Assembly (NCBI GenBank): GCA_036645935.1
Contig: JAVXNE010000002.1
Location: forward strand, 62,001 to 126,000
Length of the DNA: 64,000 nucleotides
Reading direction: 5' to 3'
DNA from: JAUNBN01 sp036645935
Lineage (GTDB): Bacteria > Bacillota > Clostridia > Oscillospirales > Ruminococcaceae
Program-made: the position numbers and the translations under genes
Shown here: positions 18,160-27,236 of the stretch, in pieces
Layout: every line of letters starts with the position of its first letter
How positions within the stretch are numbered: position 1 is the stretch's first letter
Notes under the pieces: model-generated
Databases searched by the model: none
Seen by the model: the letters and a program-made list of their open reading frames with translations, nothing else
What the model was told of the DNA's origin: nothing

Positions 18160-18189
18160 TTGTCGCAATCATACCTATTGTGGTATAAT
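18160..18189 (+). promoter_or_regulatory. Extended -10 promoter of the uracil-DNA glycosylase gene
   Basis: TTGTCG (18160-18165), 18-bp spacer, TATAAT (18184-18189) preceded by TGG, giving an extended -10. It is 26 bp before the start codon. Confidence 0.65.
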
Positions 18190-18214
18190 TTAAAAGAAAA
18201 GAGGGGGTTATTTA

Positions 18215-18763
18215 ATGACAATTTCCGAGTTGCGCGCCCAGTGTCTTCAGTGTGACAAATGCGAGCTCTCCGCCGTGAGGACCAAGGTTGTGTTTGGCAC
18301 AGGCGACGAGCATGCGCGCATAATGCTCGTCGGAGAAGCTCCGGGAAAAAACGAAGACGAAACCGGAGAACCGTTCGCCGGAAGAGCAGGCGATCTGCTC
18401 AATTCATATCTCGCAGCTGTCGGACTACACCGCGAAGATGTGTATATTGCAAATATATTAAAATGCCGTCCTCCTCAAAACCGCGACCCCCTCCCGGAAG
18501 AGCAGGACATGTGCATCGACTGGCTTCGTGAGCAATTCAAGCTTGTGTCACCGAAAATAATTCTCTGCCTTGGAAGAATTTCTGCCAGGCGGTTGATCGG
18601 TGAGGATTTTCTTGTGACGCGCGACCACGGCCGCATATTCAAAAAACACGAAGTGCTCATGATGGGCACCTTTCATCCCGCTGCACTGCTGAGAAATCCC
18701 AACAACAAGTCCCTTGTCCTGGACGATTTTCAAAAGCTTGCCCAGTGCGCGCAGGAAGAGTGA
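18215..18763 (+). CDS. Family-4-type uracil-DNA glycosylase
   Basis: 182 residues, close to the family-4 length. N-terminal cysteines in CLQCDKC and later single cysteines (in NILKCRPP and ILCLG) are placed as in the iron-sulfur-binding members. The motif GEAPGKNEDETGEPF forms the uracil pocket with motif A, and FHPAALLRNP is the C-terminal catalytic loop. It removes uracil arising from cytosine deamination or misincorporation. GAGGGGG precedes the ATG. The interrupted ATPase gene follows after 80 bp. Confidence 0.9.
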   Translation: MTISELRAQCLQCDKCELSAVRTKVVFGTGDEHARIMLVGEAPGKNEDETGEPFAGRAGDLLNSYLAAVGLHREDVYIANILKCRPPQNRDPLPEEQDMCIDWLREQFKLVSPKIILCLGRISARRLIGEDFLVTRDHGRIFKKHEVLMMGTFHPAALLRNPNNKSLVLDDFQKLAQCAQEE

Positions 18764-18785
18764 TCGGAGATATTGTATCAAAGAC

Positions 18786-18843
18786 GGGCAGTCTCTCATA
18801 CCATGGTTTGTAATACACAAATCATGAAAGTGAGTGACTGCCC
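18786..18843 (+). promoter_or_regulatory. Hairpin abutting the TTG start of the interrupted ATPase
   Basis: GGGCAGTC, T, CTCA (18786-18798) pairs with TGAG, T, GACTGCCC (18831-18843), twelve pairs with one T-T mismatch. The right arm covers the weak ribosome site and ends at the base before the TTG start, so it could limit translation; it could equally be a T-poor terminator of the preceding gene. Confidence 0.5.
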
Positions 18844-19134
18844 TTGTCATATACCCGCGACTATTATCTCGGAGCTACGACGCCTTGCGGATTTGCCGAT
18901 TTTTTTCGTTTACTCGCAGATGACCCCTCTTTGCGACTATACATCGTGAAAAGCGGACCGGGCTGCGGGAAATCATCCCTCATGCGCCGTGTTTCAGAGC
19001 GCGTCGCGGCCTGCGGGTGCTCACTCGAGTATATTCATTGCTCGAGCGACCCCTGCTCGCTCGACGGCGTCGTCTGCCGCGCACTCGGCTTCGCCATAAT
19101 TGACGGCACCGCGCCACACGGTCGGAGTGCGTAA
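18844..19134 (+). pseudogene. P-loop ATPase (PRK06851-like), 5' fragment cut by the island
   Basis: Host codons run from the TTG at 18844 to 19120; the remaining five codons to the TAA at 19132 are island DNA. Start choice is forced: a TGA lies in frame at 18835. The fragment carries the P-loop GPGCGKSS near residue 40 and the HCSSDP...LDG region, then stops just after DGTAPH. The missing part is found at 45413-46209. Joined, they give 357 codons resembling the uncharacterised PRK06851 ATPase group found in spore-forming Firmicutes. The fragment keeps a nucleotide-binding loop but lacks the rest of the protein, so it is presumably non-functional. Confidence 0.88.
19107..19131. other. attL: left junction of the island
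   Basis: Host ATPase sequence ends in the core CACACG (19115-19120); island sequence begins GTC followed by the arm GGAGTGCG (19124-19131). The same core is at 45407-45412. The arm is the exact complement of the arm on the other island end. Confidence 0.85.
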
Positions 19135-19648
19135 GCTAACGTGAAAAGCAATCAATGGGTGCATTGCTTTGCGATGTTGCAGCATCTCAAAGCTTCATCC
19201 GGTTTTGCAATTTACCGTTTGATCTATCCATACGATAACTTCTGCACGCAAATGCGTGAATGTCACTTACTATTCACATTGACGCCCGACTAAATTCATA
19301 CAATGTCGGAATTTCTTATTGTGGAGCAGATTTAAATCCTTTTTTAAAACTGAATCACACGCACATTTTGCGGGAAAGCCTTCAGGTGGGTTTTGTAATT
19401 AACGTCTGTTTAACAATCAAAAAGCAGCCGCTTTGCGGCTGCCAACACATTTGGATTGCTCCTGCGTTGACGTTTTTACAGCCTTGCTTCAAAAGCCACG
19501 CGGTTCTAAAAAGCCCCTGCCAATCGTCTGAAACTGAATTTAAACAATCCATTCGAGTCGGACGAGAAGTCATTATCGTTGCATATTTTCAGCACACACA
19601 TCAAACTCATCATGCCGCTTGCAAACGATATTATTCAGCAAGCATCAA
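19135..19648. other. Left end of the island, no gene
   Basis: About 510 bp. It holds a small hairpin (19145-19152 with 19163-19170) just inside attL and the terminator of the minus-strand glycan operon at 19419-19442. A plus-strand open frame at 19260-19811 has no ribosome site and overlaps the acetyltransferase gene, so I do not call it. Confidence 0.45.
19419..19442 (-). terminator. Terminator of the glycan operon
   Basis: GCAGCCGC (19424-19431) pairs with GCGGCTGC (19435-19442), 3-nt loop; on the minus strand five T follow. Confidence 0.85.
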
Positions 19649-20236
19649 TCAAACAGAGTTGCATGAATCGTCTTTTTGCTCTGTGAGTCCCATACTGCCA
19701 ACTGCATATTTTCTTTTGCAACTGCTACAGACCAGCGCATCACTCAGCACCGCTCCACACTCGCAGACCCACCCCGTCTGCCTTGCCGGAACTCCGGCAA
19801 CCAGCGCGTAATCGGGCACATCCCTCGTCACCACAGAGCCTGCGGCAATCATGGCGCATCGTCCGATTGTATGACCGCACACGATGGTGGCGTTAGCTCC
19901 GATGGTGGCCATTGATTTAACGAGTGTATTTTTGTAGTTTTCACTGCCCTTAGGGTGCTTTGAACGGGGGGTTAGGTCGTTGGTGAACACCATTGACGGC
20001 CCGCAGAAAACATAATCCTCCAGCGTTGTTCCCTCGTAAACGGAGACATTGTTTTGTATTTTAACGTTGTTTCCTATGCGCACGTTGCATGCTACATTCA
20101 CATTTTGTCCAAGCGAACAGTTTTCACCAATCACGGATTTTCCCTGAATATGACAGAAATGCCATATTTTTGTGTTTTTGCCGATGATTGCGCCGTCGTC
20201 GACGTAGCTGCTTTCGTGTACAAAAAAATCAGCCAT
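19649..20236 (-). CDS. wbpD: UDP-2-acetamido-3-amino-uronate N-acetyltransferase (WbpD/WlbB-like)
   Basis: 195 residues of left-handed beta-helix hexapeptide repeats, starting MADFFVHESSYVDDGA, very like WbpD/WlbB. That enzyme acetylates the 3-amino group of UDP-GlcNAc3NA using acetyl-CoA. The ATG at 20236 has AAGGA 8 nt upstream and overlaps the stop of the oxidoreductase gene, indicating coupling. A C-terminal CECG...CSSC zinc-ribbon-like addition follows the helix. With wbpB, wbpA and the distant wbpE it completes UDP-GlcNAc3NAcA synthesis. Last gene before the operon terminator. Confidence 0.87.
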   Translation of the reverse strand: MADFFVHESSYVDDGAIIGKNTKIWHFCHIQGKSVIGENCSLGQNVNVACNVRIGNNVKIQNNVSVYEGTTLEDYVFCGPSMVFTNDLTPRSKHPKGSENYKNTLVKSMATIGANATIVCGHTIGRCAMIAAGSVVTRDVPDYALVAGVPARQTGWVCECGAVLSDALVCSSCKRKYAVGSMGLTEQKDDSCNSV

Positions 20237-21299
20237 CAAATTCATCCTTCATATCCAAAGTTGAAAAGTTTTCAAGCGGCAACTTAACGGGCAACCCGGT
20301 TTTTTGGCTTTTATATATTGACAAAACCGTCTCAAGCGCCCTTTTCCCCGCACACTCGTCCACATAGGGCTTTCGATTGTTTTTAATCGCGTCAATGACA
20401 TCGGCATACAAAGGTGTGTGTCCGTTACCATACACATTGTTCGTCTGCTCAACAAGTCCTTGTTTGCTCTCTTGTTCGTCTTTGAAATCCCACACATCTA
20501 TGCTGTTGACAGACTTGCCGCCCAATTTCACAGTGCCGTTCTCTCCGAAGATCATGAGTGTTTCCTCCAGATTCTTCGGGTAGACATTAGTTGTGCCCTC
20601 AACTGTCGCAATTGCTCCGTTCTTAAACTTAATAACGGCCATTCCGATATCCTCCGCCTCTAAATAATCGTGTTGGCGGCGTCTCGTCTGTCCGTAAATC
20701 TCATCTATTTCGTCACCCATCATCCAGCGCAACAGATCAATCCCATGAATGCACTGATTCATGAGTGCTCCGCCGTCCTCAGCCCATGTTCCCCTCCACG
20801 GCGCCTGCTCATAATACTCCCGGTTTCTGTTCCACCGAACGTTAACTGAGCCGTGTGACAGCTTGCCAAAACTTCCCCGCTCAATTGCTTTCCGCAGCTC
20901 CTGCACAGCTAAATTAAATCGGTTCTGATGGCAGGCACAGACCTTCAAACCGGTTTCTTTGGCTTTGCAGATTATGCTATCTGCATCATCAACACTCATT
21001 GCCATAGGCTTTTCAATAATCACATTACAACCGTTATCCATGCAATCAAGGGCAATTTGCGCGTGATATCCGCTTTCTGTCGCAATCGCGACAAGATCGG
21101 GGTGTTCCGACTGCAACATCGAGTGATAATCCGCAAACCTTTTGATACCGCTGTCACTCTGGAGATTAAACTTTGCGAGCACATTTTCCATGCGCTCGGG
21201 AATAAGGTCACAAACCGCGACCATACCCAATTCGTTGTCAAGCGCCGCTCGAAGGTGATTTACACTTATCCTTCCGCACCCGATTAATGCGTATCTCAT
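20229..21299 (-). CDS. wbpB: Gfo/Idh/MocA oxidoreductase, WbpB/WlbA-like
   Basis: 356 residues with an N-terminal Rossmann motif IGCGRISVNH and the family lysine-containing EKPM motif near residue 96. The family member WbpB/WlbA oxidises C3 of UDP-GlcNAcA so that WbpE can transaminate it. Placement between wbpA-like and wbpD-like genes supports this over other Gfo/Idh/MocA roles. AGGAAG precedes the ATG; its stop overlaps the next gene by 8 bp. Confidence 0.85.
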   Translation of the reverse strand: MRYALIGCGRISVNHLRAALDNELGMVAVCDLIPERMENVLAKFNLQSDSGIKRFADYHSMLQSEHPDLVAIATESGYHAQIALDCMDNGCNVIIEKPMAMSVDDADSIICKAKETGLKVCACHQNRFNLAVQELRKAIERGSFGKLSHGSVNVRWNRNREYYEQAPWRGTWAEDGGALMNQCIHGIDLLRWMMGDEIDEIYGQTRRRQHDYLEAEDIGMAVIKFKNGAIATVEGTTNVYPKNLEETLMIFGENGTVKLGGKSVNSIDVWDFKDEQESKQGLVEQTNNVYGNGHTPLYADVIDAIKNNRKPYVDECAGKRALETVLSIYKSQKTGLPVKLPLENFSTLDMKDEFDG

Positions 21300-21342
21300 C
21301 GTTACTTCCTATTATAATTTTGTTTTTTTGACGGGGAGAAAA

Positions 21343-22662
21343 TCAAAGTACTTCTATGTTTTCTCTGTGTTTGAGCGCCTTTGTGACATTTTTGGTGTCA
21401 TAAATAGCTTTGGCGTGTTTCTGCACAAATTCATAATCGACATTGCTGTGCGCCGTTGTAATCATCACAAGATCAGCACTTTCTATAAGCGCTTCGGTCA
21501 GCTCAGGCTCACCGATAAATTTTCTGCCGTCATGTGTTTTGTATTCTTTTACCCACGGGTCGTAAAACGAAACGTCGGCTCCGTTTTCTATGAGAATGTC
21601 GATAATTTTTATTGCGGGGCTCTCTCTGTAATCGTCAATGTCCTGTTTATACGAAACTCCAAGAACCAGTATCTTTGAGCCGTTGAGGGATTTTTTAAAC
21701 CTGTTCAGAACCTTCCCGACACGCTCGACGTTGTATGTCGGCATTCCGTCGTTTATCATCATTGAGCTTTCAATCATGCTTGTGTGGAAACTGTATTCAC
21801 GCGCCTTCCAGCTGAGGTAATACGGATCGAGCGGAATACAGTGTCCGCCGAGACCGGGACCCGGGTAAAACGCCTGAAACCCATATGGCTTTGTCTTTGC
21901 CGCCTCAATGACTTCCCAAATGCTGATTCCCATCTTATTGCAAAGCATTGCAAGTTCATTTACCAACCCAATGTTGATATTGCGGTATGTGTTTTCGAGA
22001 ATCTTCTCCATTTCGGCAACGGCGGGCGAACTCGCCTCAAAAACATCGCTTTCAAGCACTGCACGATACATCGCGGCAATGACCTCTGTCGCGTCCTTGC
22101 CGATTGCGCCCACAACCTTTGGCGTGTTTTTTGTTTTATAAATCAAATTTCCGGGATCAACCCTCTCAGGAGAAAACCCGAGATAAAAATCTTCCCCGCA
22201 TCTGAGCCCGCTTCCGTTTTCCAGAATCGGCTTCAGCAGCTCCTCAGTTGTGCCGGGGTATGTTGTGGACTCGAGCACGACGACAGAACCTTTTTTAAGG
22301 TAACCCGCAACGGATTTTGCAGAACTCACAACATAAGTGATATCCGGCTGCTGGTGTTCGTCGAGCGGTGTCGGAACACATATCGCAATAAAATCCACAT
22401 CGCCGACAACGCTGAAATCAGACGTCGCAGACAGCATTCCGCTTGTGACCAACTGAGCAAGGTCACTGTCAATCACATCTCCAATATAATTGATTCCCTT
22501 GTTAACAAGCTCAACTTTTTCTTTTTGGATATCGAACCCGATTGTTTTAAACCCTGACTTTGCCTTTTCAACGGCAAGAGGAAGTCCAACGTATCCCAAC
22601 CCGACAACGCCGACTGTCATCTTGCGATTTTCAATTTTCTTTAACAGTTCCTCTTTTATCAT
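21343..22662 (-). CDS. wbpA: UDP-N-acetylglucosamine 6-dehydrogenase (WbpA-type)
   Basis: 439 residues from the ATG at 22662 (AAAGG upstream); a TTG at 22692 would add ten residues. Features are the nucleotide-binding GLGYVGLPLA, the family SPERVDPG, and the catalytic cysteine motif GPGLGGHCIPLDP. It oxidises the C6 hydroxyl of UDP-GlcNAc to the uronic acid, the first committed step of the diacetamido-uronate pathway. First gene of the distal sub-operon, with its own promoter upstream. Confidence 0.9.
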   Translation of the reverse strand: MIKEELLKKIENRKMTVGVVGLGYVGLPLAVEKAKSGFKTIGFDIQKEKVELVNKGINYIGDVIDSDLAQLVTSGMLSATSDFSVVGDVDFIAICVPTPLDEHQQPDITYVVSSAKSVAGYLKKGSVVVLESTTYPGTTEELLKPILENGSGLRCGEDFYLGFSPERVDPGNLIYKTKNTPKVVGAIGKDATEVIAAMYRAVLESDVFEASSPAVAEMEKILENTYRNINIGLVNELAMLCNKMGISIWEVIEAAKTKPYGFQAFYPGPGLGGHCIPLDPYYLSWKAREYSFHTSMIESSMMINDGMPTYNVERVGKVLNRFKKSLNGSKILVLGVSYKQDIDDYRESPAIKIIDILIENGADVSFYDPWVKEYKTHDGRKFIGEPELTEALIESADLVMITTAHSNVDYEFVQKHAKAIYDTKNVTKALKHRENIEVL

Positions 22663-22778
22663 TTTGCCTTTCTTTCTTGTGCGTATTTCCAATCGCTGTT
22701 GCGACAGCCGTTTTTTTACCAGACGCTCTTACAATCTTTGTTTGTCGCTGTTCTGAAAACAGCAACCCATGAATCAAC

Positions 22779-22787
22779 ATTATACCA
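22779..22787 (-). promoter_or_regulatory. Extended -10 promoter before wbpA
   Basis: Minus strand TGGTATAAT, with the -10 hexamer at 22784-22779. The -35 region is poor, as is common with an extended -10. It is 117 bp upstream of the wbpA start in the only sizeable gap of this part of the operon. Confidence 0.45.
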
Positions 22788-22857
22788 TACAGCTACGTCC
22801 CAATAAGTGAGAATCAAGGCGAGACCTCAATCGTGTGAATTAAAAATACACGCTCGC

Positions 22858-23883
22858 TCAACACAGTTTTGCAATGCGATTTACAATTCGCTTAGCGCCC
22901 ATTCCATCCACTATCCTTCTCATTCGCTCACTTGCAGCATATCTCTTTTCCTCGGATTCGATCATTTTGGTCAGCCATAGCGCAATATTTTCAAGCACCT
23001 GCTCCTCGTCATTGCGCAAATCCCCGGCATATTCTATAATCCCCAATTGCGCAAACTTGGCAACTCCCGGAAGCTGATTGTCGACGAACGAATAAGAAAT
23101 CGCAGGGATTCCGCAGGCACAGAGTTCATAAAGTGTACTCCCGCCGGCAGAAATCGCCAAATCACACCCGCTCATGAGTTCTGCCATTGTCGTCACATTC
23201 TCATGCAAAATCACGCGATGATTTTTTGCCGTCAACAATCTCAACTCTGCTCGATTGCAATTCACAGCGCCGCTGACAACATGGTATTCAAATTGTTGAC
23301 CCATCTCCGATTCCAACACTTTTGAAATAATTCGGACTGTTGCATGCAATGGGTCTGCCCCGCCCGATAAGATGAGCATTTTTTTCACCGGACCGCTGAC
23401 ACTGTCCTTGCCTGAATCGCGAAACTCTTTTCGCAACGGAGCAAACTCACAGCCAAGCGCGAGCGCTGGGGGCGCAAGATATCTCTTGTAATTAAAATCT
23501 TCGGCATAAATGTTATAGTTGACGAGCAAATCCACAGGATATTCAAACGCGTTGATGTCGTCTATGTAGACAGTTTTAACTTTGTTGGAAATCGCCTGCA
23601 GATAATTTAGGGTGACATAATAGCTATCTATCACAACAGCGCTCGGCATTCTCTGTTTTACTATATTTATAAAGCTATCGATTTCGCTCTCCATATCATC
23701 GAAACGACTTCCGAGAATCACAGTCTCGAAACCCCTGGCCTCAATCAGTGTTTTTGCCGCCTCATCGGAAATGACAAAAATGCATGTGTCGCCGTTTCTC
23801 TTCACTTCGTCCGCGATGGAAAGGCAGCGCATAACATGTCCTAATCCAACCTCCGCATTACCGTCTGCTCTAAATATAATCAT
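22858..23883 (-). CDS. pseG: PseG-like UDP-sugar hydrolase (pseudaminic acid pathway)
   Basis: 341 residues of GT-B fold. The N-terminus reads FRADGNAEVGLGHVMRCL, including the His of the GHVMRC motif that acts in PseG; the C-terminal half has the UDP-binding SAGGSTLYELC. PseG removes UDP from UDP-2,4-diacetamido-trideoxy-altrose to give the free sugar used by PseI. ATG 23883 follows the formyltransferase stop by 4 bp; the TTG at 23907 is possible but adds a non-family extension. Confidence 0.87.
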   Translation of the reverse strand: MIIFRADGNAEVGLGHVMRCLSIADEVKRNGDTCIFVISDEAAKTLIEARGFETVILGSRFDDMESEIDSFINIVKQRMPSAVVIDSYYVTLNYLQAISNKVKTVYIDDINAFEYPVDLLVNYNIYAEDFNYKRYLAPPALALGCEFAPLRKEFRDSGKDSVSGPVKKMLILSGGADPLHATVRIISKVLESEMGQQFEYHVVSGAVNCNRAELRLLTAKNHRVILHENVTTMAELMSGCDLAISAGGSTLYELCACGIPAISYSFVDNQLPGVAKFAQLGIIEYAGDLRNDEEQVLENIALWLTKMIESEEKRYAASERMRRIVDGMGAKRIVNRIAKLC

Positions 23884-23887
23884 TGCT

Positions 23888-24478
23888 TTAATCGGCGCTC
23901 TTAACAAGATTAATTCTCTGTAAAAATTCTTTTACAGTCTCCTCAAATGAAACCAAACAAGGTTTGTATTTTAAAAAGTCTGCCACTGAATGATAGCTTC
24001 CCTGTCCGATTGTTCTCTTGCGCATTTCTTTCCAATGTGACCTATATGGATAAATATCTTTGAACAGCTCAATAATCTCGTCATTCAGTTTTCGGTAACT
24101 GCTCGCAAGAGTTTCATGCTCGGATAATTCGACAAGTTTCTGTGCAATAATATCACCTTTATCGCAGCCTGCATTAATGAAATGTATCGAAACACCTTTG
24201 GGAGAATCTTCAATCCAGCTCCAAAGATTCGGATCTGCCCCTCTGTTCCACGGCAAATAAGATATGTGGAGGTTGATAATATTGCCCCCTACAATATCAA
24301 CAATTTCTTGCGCAACTATAAATTTATACGTGTAAGAAACCAAAAGATCAAATCTCTCACTCTTCAACCATTCACCATCGATATGATCTGAGCATCGTGT
24401 GACTTCGTTACCTTTTTCGCTGAGCCAATCAGCAAGTTTAATGGCGATATCATTATTGTAAAGAAAAAGAATTTTCAT
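23888..24478 (-). CDS. Sugar formyltransferase-like protein
   Basis: 196 residues resembling the N-terminal domain of formyltransferases. The catalytic Asn-His-Asp triad is visible in NLHISYLPWNRGADP and GCDKGDII. Substrate would be N10-formyl-tetrahydrofolate plus an amino sugar. It sits between pseI and pseG, where an N-acyltransferase acting on the 4-amino group would be expected; since the nearby GNAT gene is broken, an N-formylated nonulosonate is possible. That is inference. AAGGGG precedes the ATG. Confidence 0.75.
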   Translation of the reverse strand: MKILFLYNNDIAIKLADWLSEKGNEVTRCSDHIDGEWLKSERFDLLVSYTYKFIVAQEIVDIVGGNIINLHISYLPWNRGADPNLWSWIEDSPKGVSIHFINAGCDKGDIIAQKLVELSEHETLASSYRKLNDEIIELFKDIYPYRSHWKEMRKRTIGQGSYHSVADFLKYKPCLVSFEETVKEFLQRINLVKSAD

Positions 24479-24479
24479 G

Positions 24480-25532
24480 TTATCCCCTTTCCTTATTTGT
24501 CTTTATGTCGTATATGGTTATCGCGTCTCCGGCCTCTATCTCTCTGGTGCATTCTCCTCCGATAAAACTTGCATAATACTGAGGTTTCAGCCCATACCCC
24601 GGCCGGATAATCCGAATGTTATCTTTGGTGAACACCTCGCCTTTTCCAATATCCTTTACAGCAAAAATCGAACGCCTGAATACTGTTGACGCCCTTTCGC
24701 TCTCCGTCAGCTCATATGACACGTCTCCCCGGATTTGCTCTGCACTGCGGATATTTTTGACCATGGCGGCAAATTCACCCATCTCCATTGAAAACTCGCT
24801 GTCCGGCGTTTTTAGCGCTCTGCTAAGACATACATGCTTCTCGACAATGCGCGCGCCGAGACTCACACCCACAATTGCGGCAATGCTCCCTGCGCTGTGA
24901 TCGGAAAGTCCCACAGGCACGCCAAAACGCTCCTGCATATCGGTAATCGTCAGGAGATTCATGTCTGCAAAATTTGCCGGATACTCGCTGCAGCATTTCA
25001 GCAAAATGATGTCGTCGTTGCCCGAGCGTCTGCAGGCATCGACTGCGTCCTGTATCTCCTCGACGTTCCCCATCCCGCAGGAGATAATAACAGGCTTTCC
25101 CTTGCTCGCAACGTATTCGATCAGTGGGGTATCCACAAGCTCAAAAGACGCTATCTTATACATCCGGACGCCGAGGTTCTCCAAAAAATCCGCGGCAGAA
25201 GTATCAAATGGGGTCGATAGAAAGTCAACTCCGACCTCTTCGCATTTTTCCTTGATAGCTCTATGCCATTCCCAAGGGGTGTATGCATCTTTGTAAAGGT
25301 CGTACAGCTTATATCCGTCCCACAGCCCGCCCTTGATTCTGAAATACTCATTGTCGCAGTCGATAGTCATCGTATCGGCTGTGTATGTCTGAATTTTAAC
25401 GCAATCTGCACCGGCTTTTGCCGCCTCGCGGACAATCTCAAGAGCATTTTCAAGCTTCCCTGCGTGGTTCGCGCTCATTTCCGCTATCGTATAAACGCCG
25501 CCCTTATGAATTGCATCCTCTAGTTTGCTCAA
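24480..25532 (-). CDS. pseI: Pseudaminic acid synthase (NeuB family, PseI)
   Basis: 350 residues. The N-terminal NeuB barrel shows IAEMSANH, KIQTYTADTMTIDCDN and YTPWEWH, the PseI-specific version of the family; the C-terminal SAF (antifreeze-like) domain contains RRSIFAVKDI. It condenses the free trideoxy sugar with phosphoenolpyruvate to make a nonulosonic acid. TTG 25532 is the preferred start (AAAGGG 9 nt upstream); GTG 25538 is too close to that site. It nearly abuts pseF. Confidence 0.92.
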   Translation of the reverse strand: MSKLEDAIHKGGVYTIAEMSANHAGKLENALEIVREAAKAGADCVKIQTYTADTMTIDCDNEYFRIKGGLWDGYKLYDLYKDAYTPWEWHRAIKEKCEEVGVDFLSTPFDTSAADFLENLGVRMYKIASFELVDTPLIEYVASKGKPVIISCGMGNVEEIQDAVDACRRSGNDDIILLKCCSEYPANFADMNLLTITDMQERFGVPVGLSDHSAGSIAAIVGVSLGARIVEKHVCLSRALKTPDSEFSMEMGEFAAMVKNIRSAEQIRGDVSYELTESERASTVFRRSIFAVKDIGKGEVFTKDNIRIIRPGYGLKPQYYASFIGGECTREIEAGDAITIYDIKTNKERG

Positions 25533-25534
25533 AA

Positions 25535-26224
25535 TCACTTACCCTTTATCATTTTATACTTTAATTCAGCCAATTCCCAATCCGTGACGGTGTCTATATC
25601 CTGAGTCTCTAACTCAGAGAGCAGAATTGATTGGGTGTTAGTACCAACAATATTTTTGTTCTTTAAAAATGTTTCGGTTTTGCAAAAATAAAACTGACCA
25701 GAATCATGATAAATCTTTTCCAAATCCTGAGAGCGAATGTTTTGCATTTCAGGAAATTGAAACTGAACATATTCGCTTTTTATAACGAAGCCGCGCTGTG
25801 GTGGAAATGAAAATGCAACAATTGGCAAAACAGTATCTACATTTTTTTTGCTTAGCTTAATATATGCTTCATTTAAATACTCTGGAGATATAAATGGGGC
25901 AGTGGGGTATATACAACAGAATGTATCGAAGGTTTGGCCTAACTTACGATAGGCTTCAAGGACTTCCATTACAACTTCAGATGTCGTTGCATAATCATTT
26001 GAAGCATTCGGGCTTCGAAAAAAAGGCACCTTTGCGCCGTATTGCAGTGCAATATTAGCAATTTCCGCATCATCTGTTGAAACCATTATCTCGGAAAAAA
26101 GATTGCTTTTTAAAGCAGCTTCAATAGAGTAAGCCAATATTGGCTTGCCACAAAAATCTTTTATATTTTTTTTGGGTATTCTTTTGCTTCCGCCACGTGC
26201 AGTTATTATTGCTAAGTTTTTCAT
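25535..26224 (-). CDS. pseF: Pseudaminic acid cytidylyltransferase (PseF)
   Basis: 229 residues beginning with the nucleotidyltransferase motif ARGGSKRIPKKN followed by IKDFCGKPI. It activates the nonulosonic acid to its CMP form for glycosyltransferases. ATG 26224 gives the family start; a frame upstream overlaps the amidotransferase. The DNA from here to about 28 kb is visibly more A/T-rich than the wbp part, hinting at a different source. Confidence 0.9.
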   Translation of the reverse strand: MKNLAIITARGGSKRIPKKNIKDFCGKPILAYSIEAALKSNLFSEIMVSTDDAEIANIALQYGAKVPFFRSPNASNDYATTSEVVMEVLEAYRKLGQTFDTFCCIYPTAPFISPEYLNEAYIKLSKKNVDTVLPIVAFSFPPQRGFVIKSEYVQFQFPEMQNIRSQDLEKIYHDSGQFYFCKTETFLKNKNIVGTNTQSILLSELETQDIDTVTDWELAELKYKMIKGK

Positions 26225-26225
26225 T

Positions 26226-27236
26226 TTAATAAACATCCAAACGTCTATAATTTCCATTTATATCTTTTTTAACAAGATTTAAATTAGCATGTTTATCTAC
26301 TATTGAATCAAAATACTCTTCAGTAATGTTTAGAGTTTTACAAAAATCTAATTTGGCTGCATGATCCAACTGATAGTCATAAAGTTTGATTAATAACTCT
26401 GCCTGCTCCTTTGTATATTTACCTTCACGTACAAATCTGCAAGCAATGTCCGACACTCTTTGAAATCCAAATTTAACAAACTTACACCACAAGTGTACAA
26501 TATAACCAATGCTATCAATTTGTGTGTAATTTTCGATATTACCACTTCGCTGCCATTCATTAAAATAATCCAAATCAACAAAGCCTACTTTTTTAGCAAT
26601 ATTTAAAGAATCTTCAATGCTATAAGGGTAGATTGCTCCCATGAAAATAACTTTACAACTTTCGTCTGTAAGAGAATGAAATATTTCCAATTCTTCGCTA
26701 CTGCCATAATCGTAGCTTGAATTTTCTCCGAAAAAAATAATATTAATCCCTAAACTCTTGGCAATTTCTATAGGCTTTCTATATAATTTATCTTCAAGCC
26801 ATTTTAAAGGATGCAAACTTTCCTCAAAATCATGTAATGTATTTTTGAGGAAAGCATCGGGATTCAATCTAACCGTGATGTGATCAGCATTAAAGTGTTT
26901 ACAAATATTATCTCTGTTTTTCAATCCTGCTTTTGTTGCTGTGAATTCATCACAAAGAGTTATTAAGAGAGGATTTTTTACGCCATGATTTTTCACAAGA
27001 CGCTCTAAAATCATGTGCGAATCCTTGCCCCCGGAAACAGCAACAGCACAATCATACTCTGAATTTGCATTTGTATTTTCGGAGATTAACTTTGTTAACC
27101 ATTGTTGACGAGCTTCAAAATTAATCTTTTTCTTATTTTCGGCGTTGATGCAAGCCAAACATACACCGTCAATTTCTTTTAGTCCCGGTTTTGTACCTAA
27201 TATGAATCCGCATTTTTTACAGGTTCGAATAGTCAT
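26226..27236 (-). CDS. N-acetyl sugar amidotransferase (PseA/WbuX-like)
   Basis: 336 residues with an N-terminal zinc finger (CKKCGF / CLAC) and the PP-loop SGGKDSH, as in the N-acetyl sugar amidotransferase family that makes acetamidino groups on nonulosonates or uronates with ammonia supplied by a partner. The GENSSYDYG region is typical. No HisH- or HisF-like ammonia partner is visible in the island. GGAG precedes the ATG; it overlaps the methylase gene by 20 bp. Confidence 0.85.
   Translation of the reverse strand: MTIRTCKKCGFILGTKPGLKEIDGVCLACINAENKKKINFEARQQWLTKLISENTNANSEYDCAVAVSGGKDSHMILERLVKNHGVKNPLLITLCDEFTATKAGLKNRDNICKHFNADHITVRLNPDAFLKNTLHDFEESLHPLKWLEDKLYRKPIEIAKSLGINIIFFGENSSYDYGSSEELEIFHSLTDESCKVIFMGAIYPYSIEDSLNIAKKVGFVDLDYFNEWQRSGNIENYTQIDSIGYIVHLWCKFVKFGFQRVSDIACRFVREGKYTKEQAELLIKLYDYQLDHAAKLDFCKTLNITEEYFDSIVDKHANLNLVKKDINGNYRRLDVY

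Noticed and set aside
19260..19811. Plus-strand 183-codon frame at the left island end
   Set aside because: No ribosome site, no domain, and it overlaps the wbpD gene on the other strand.
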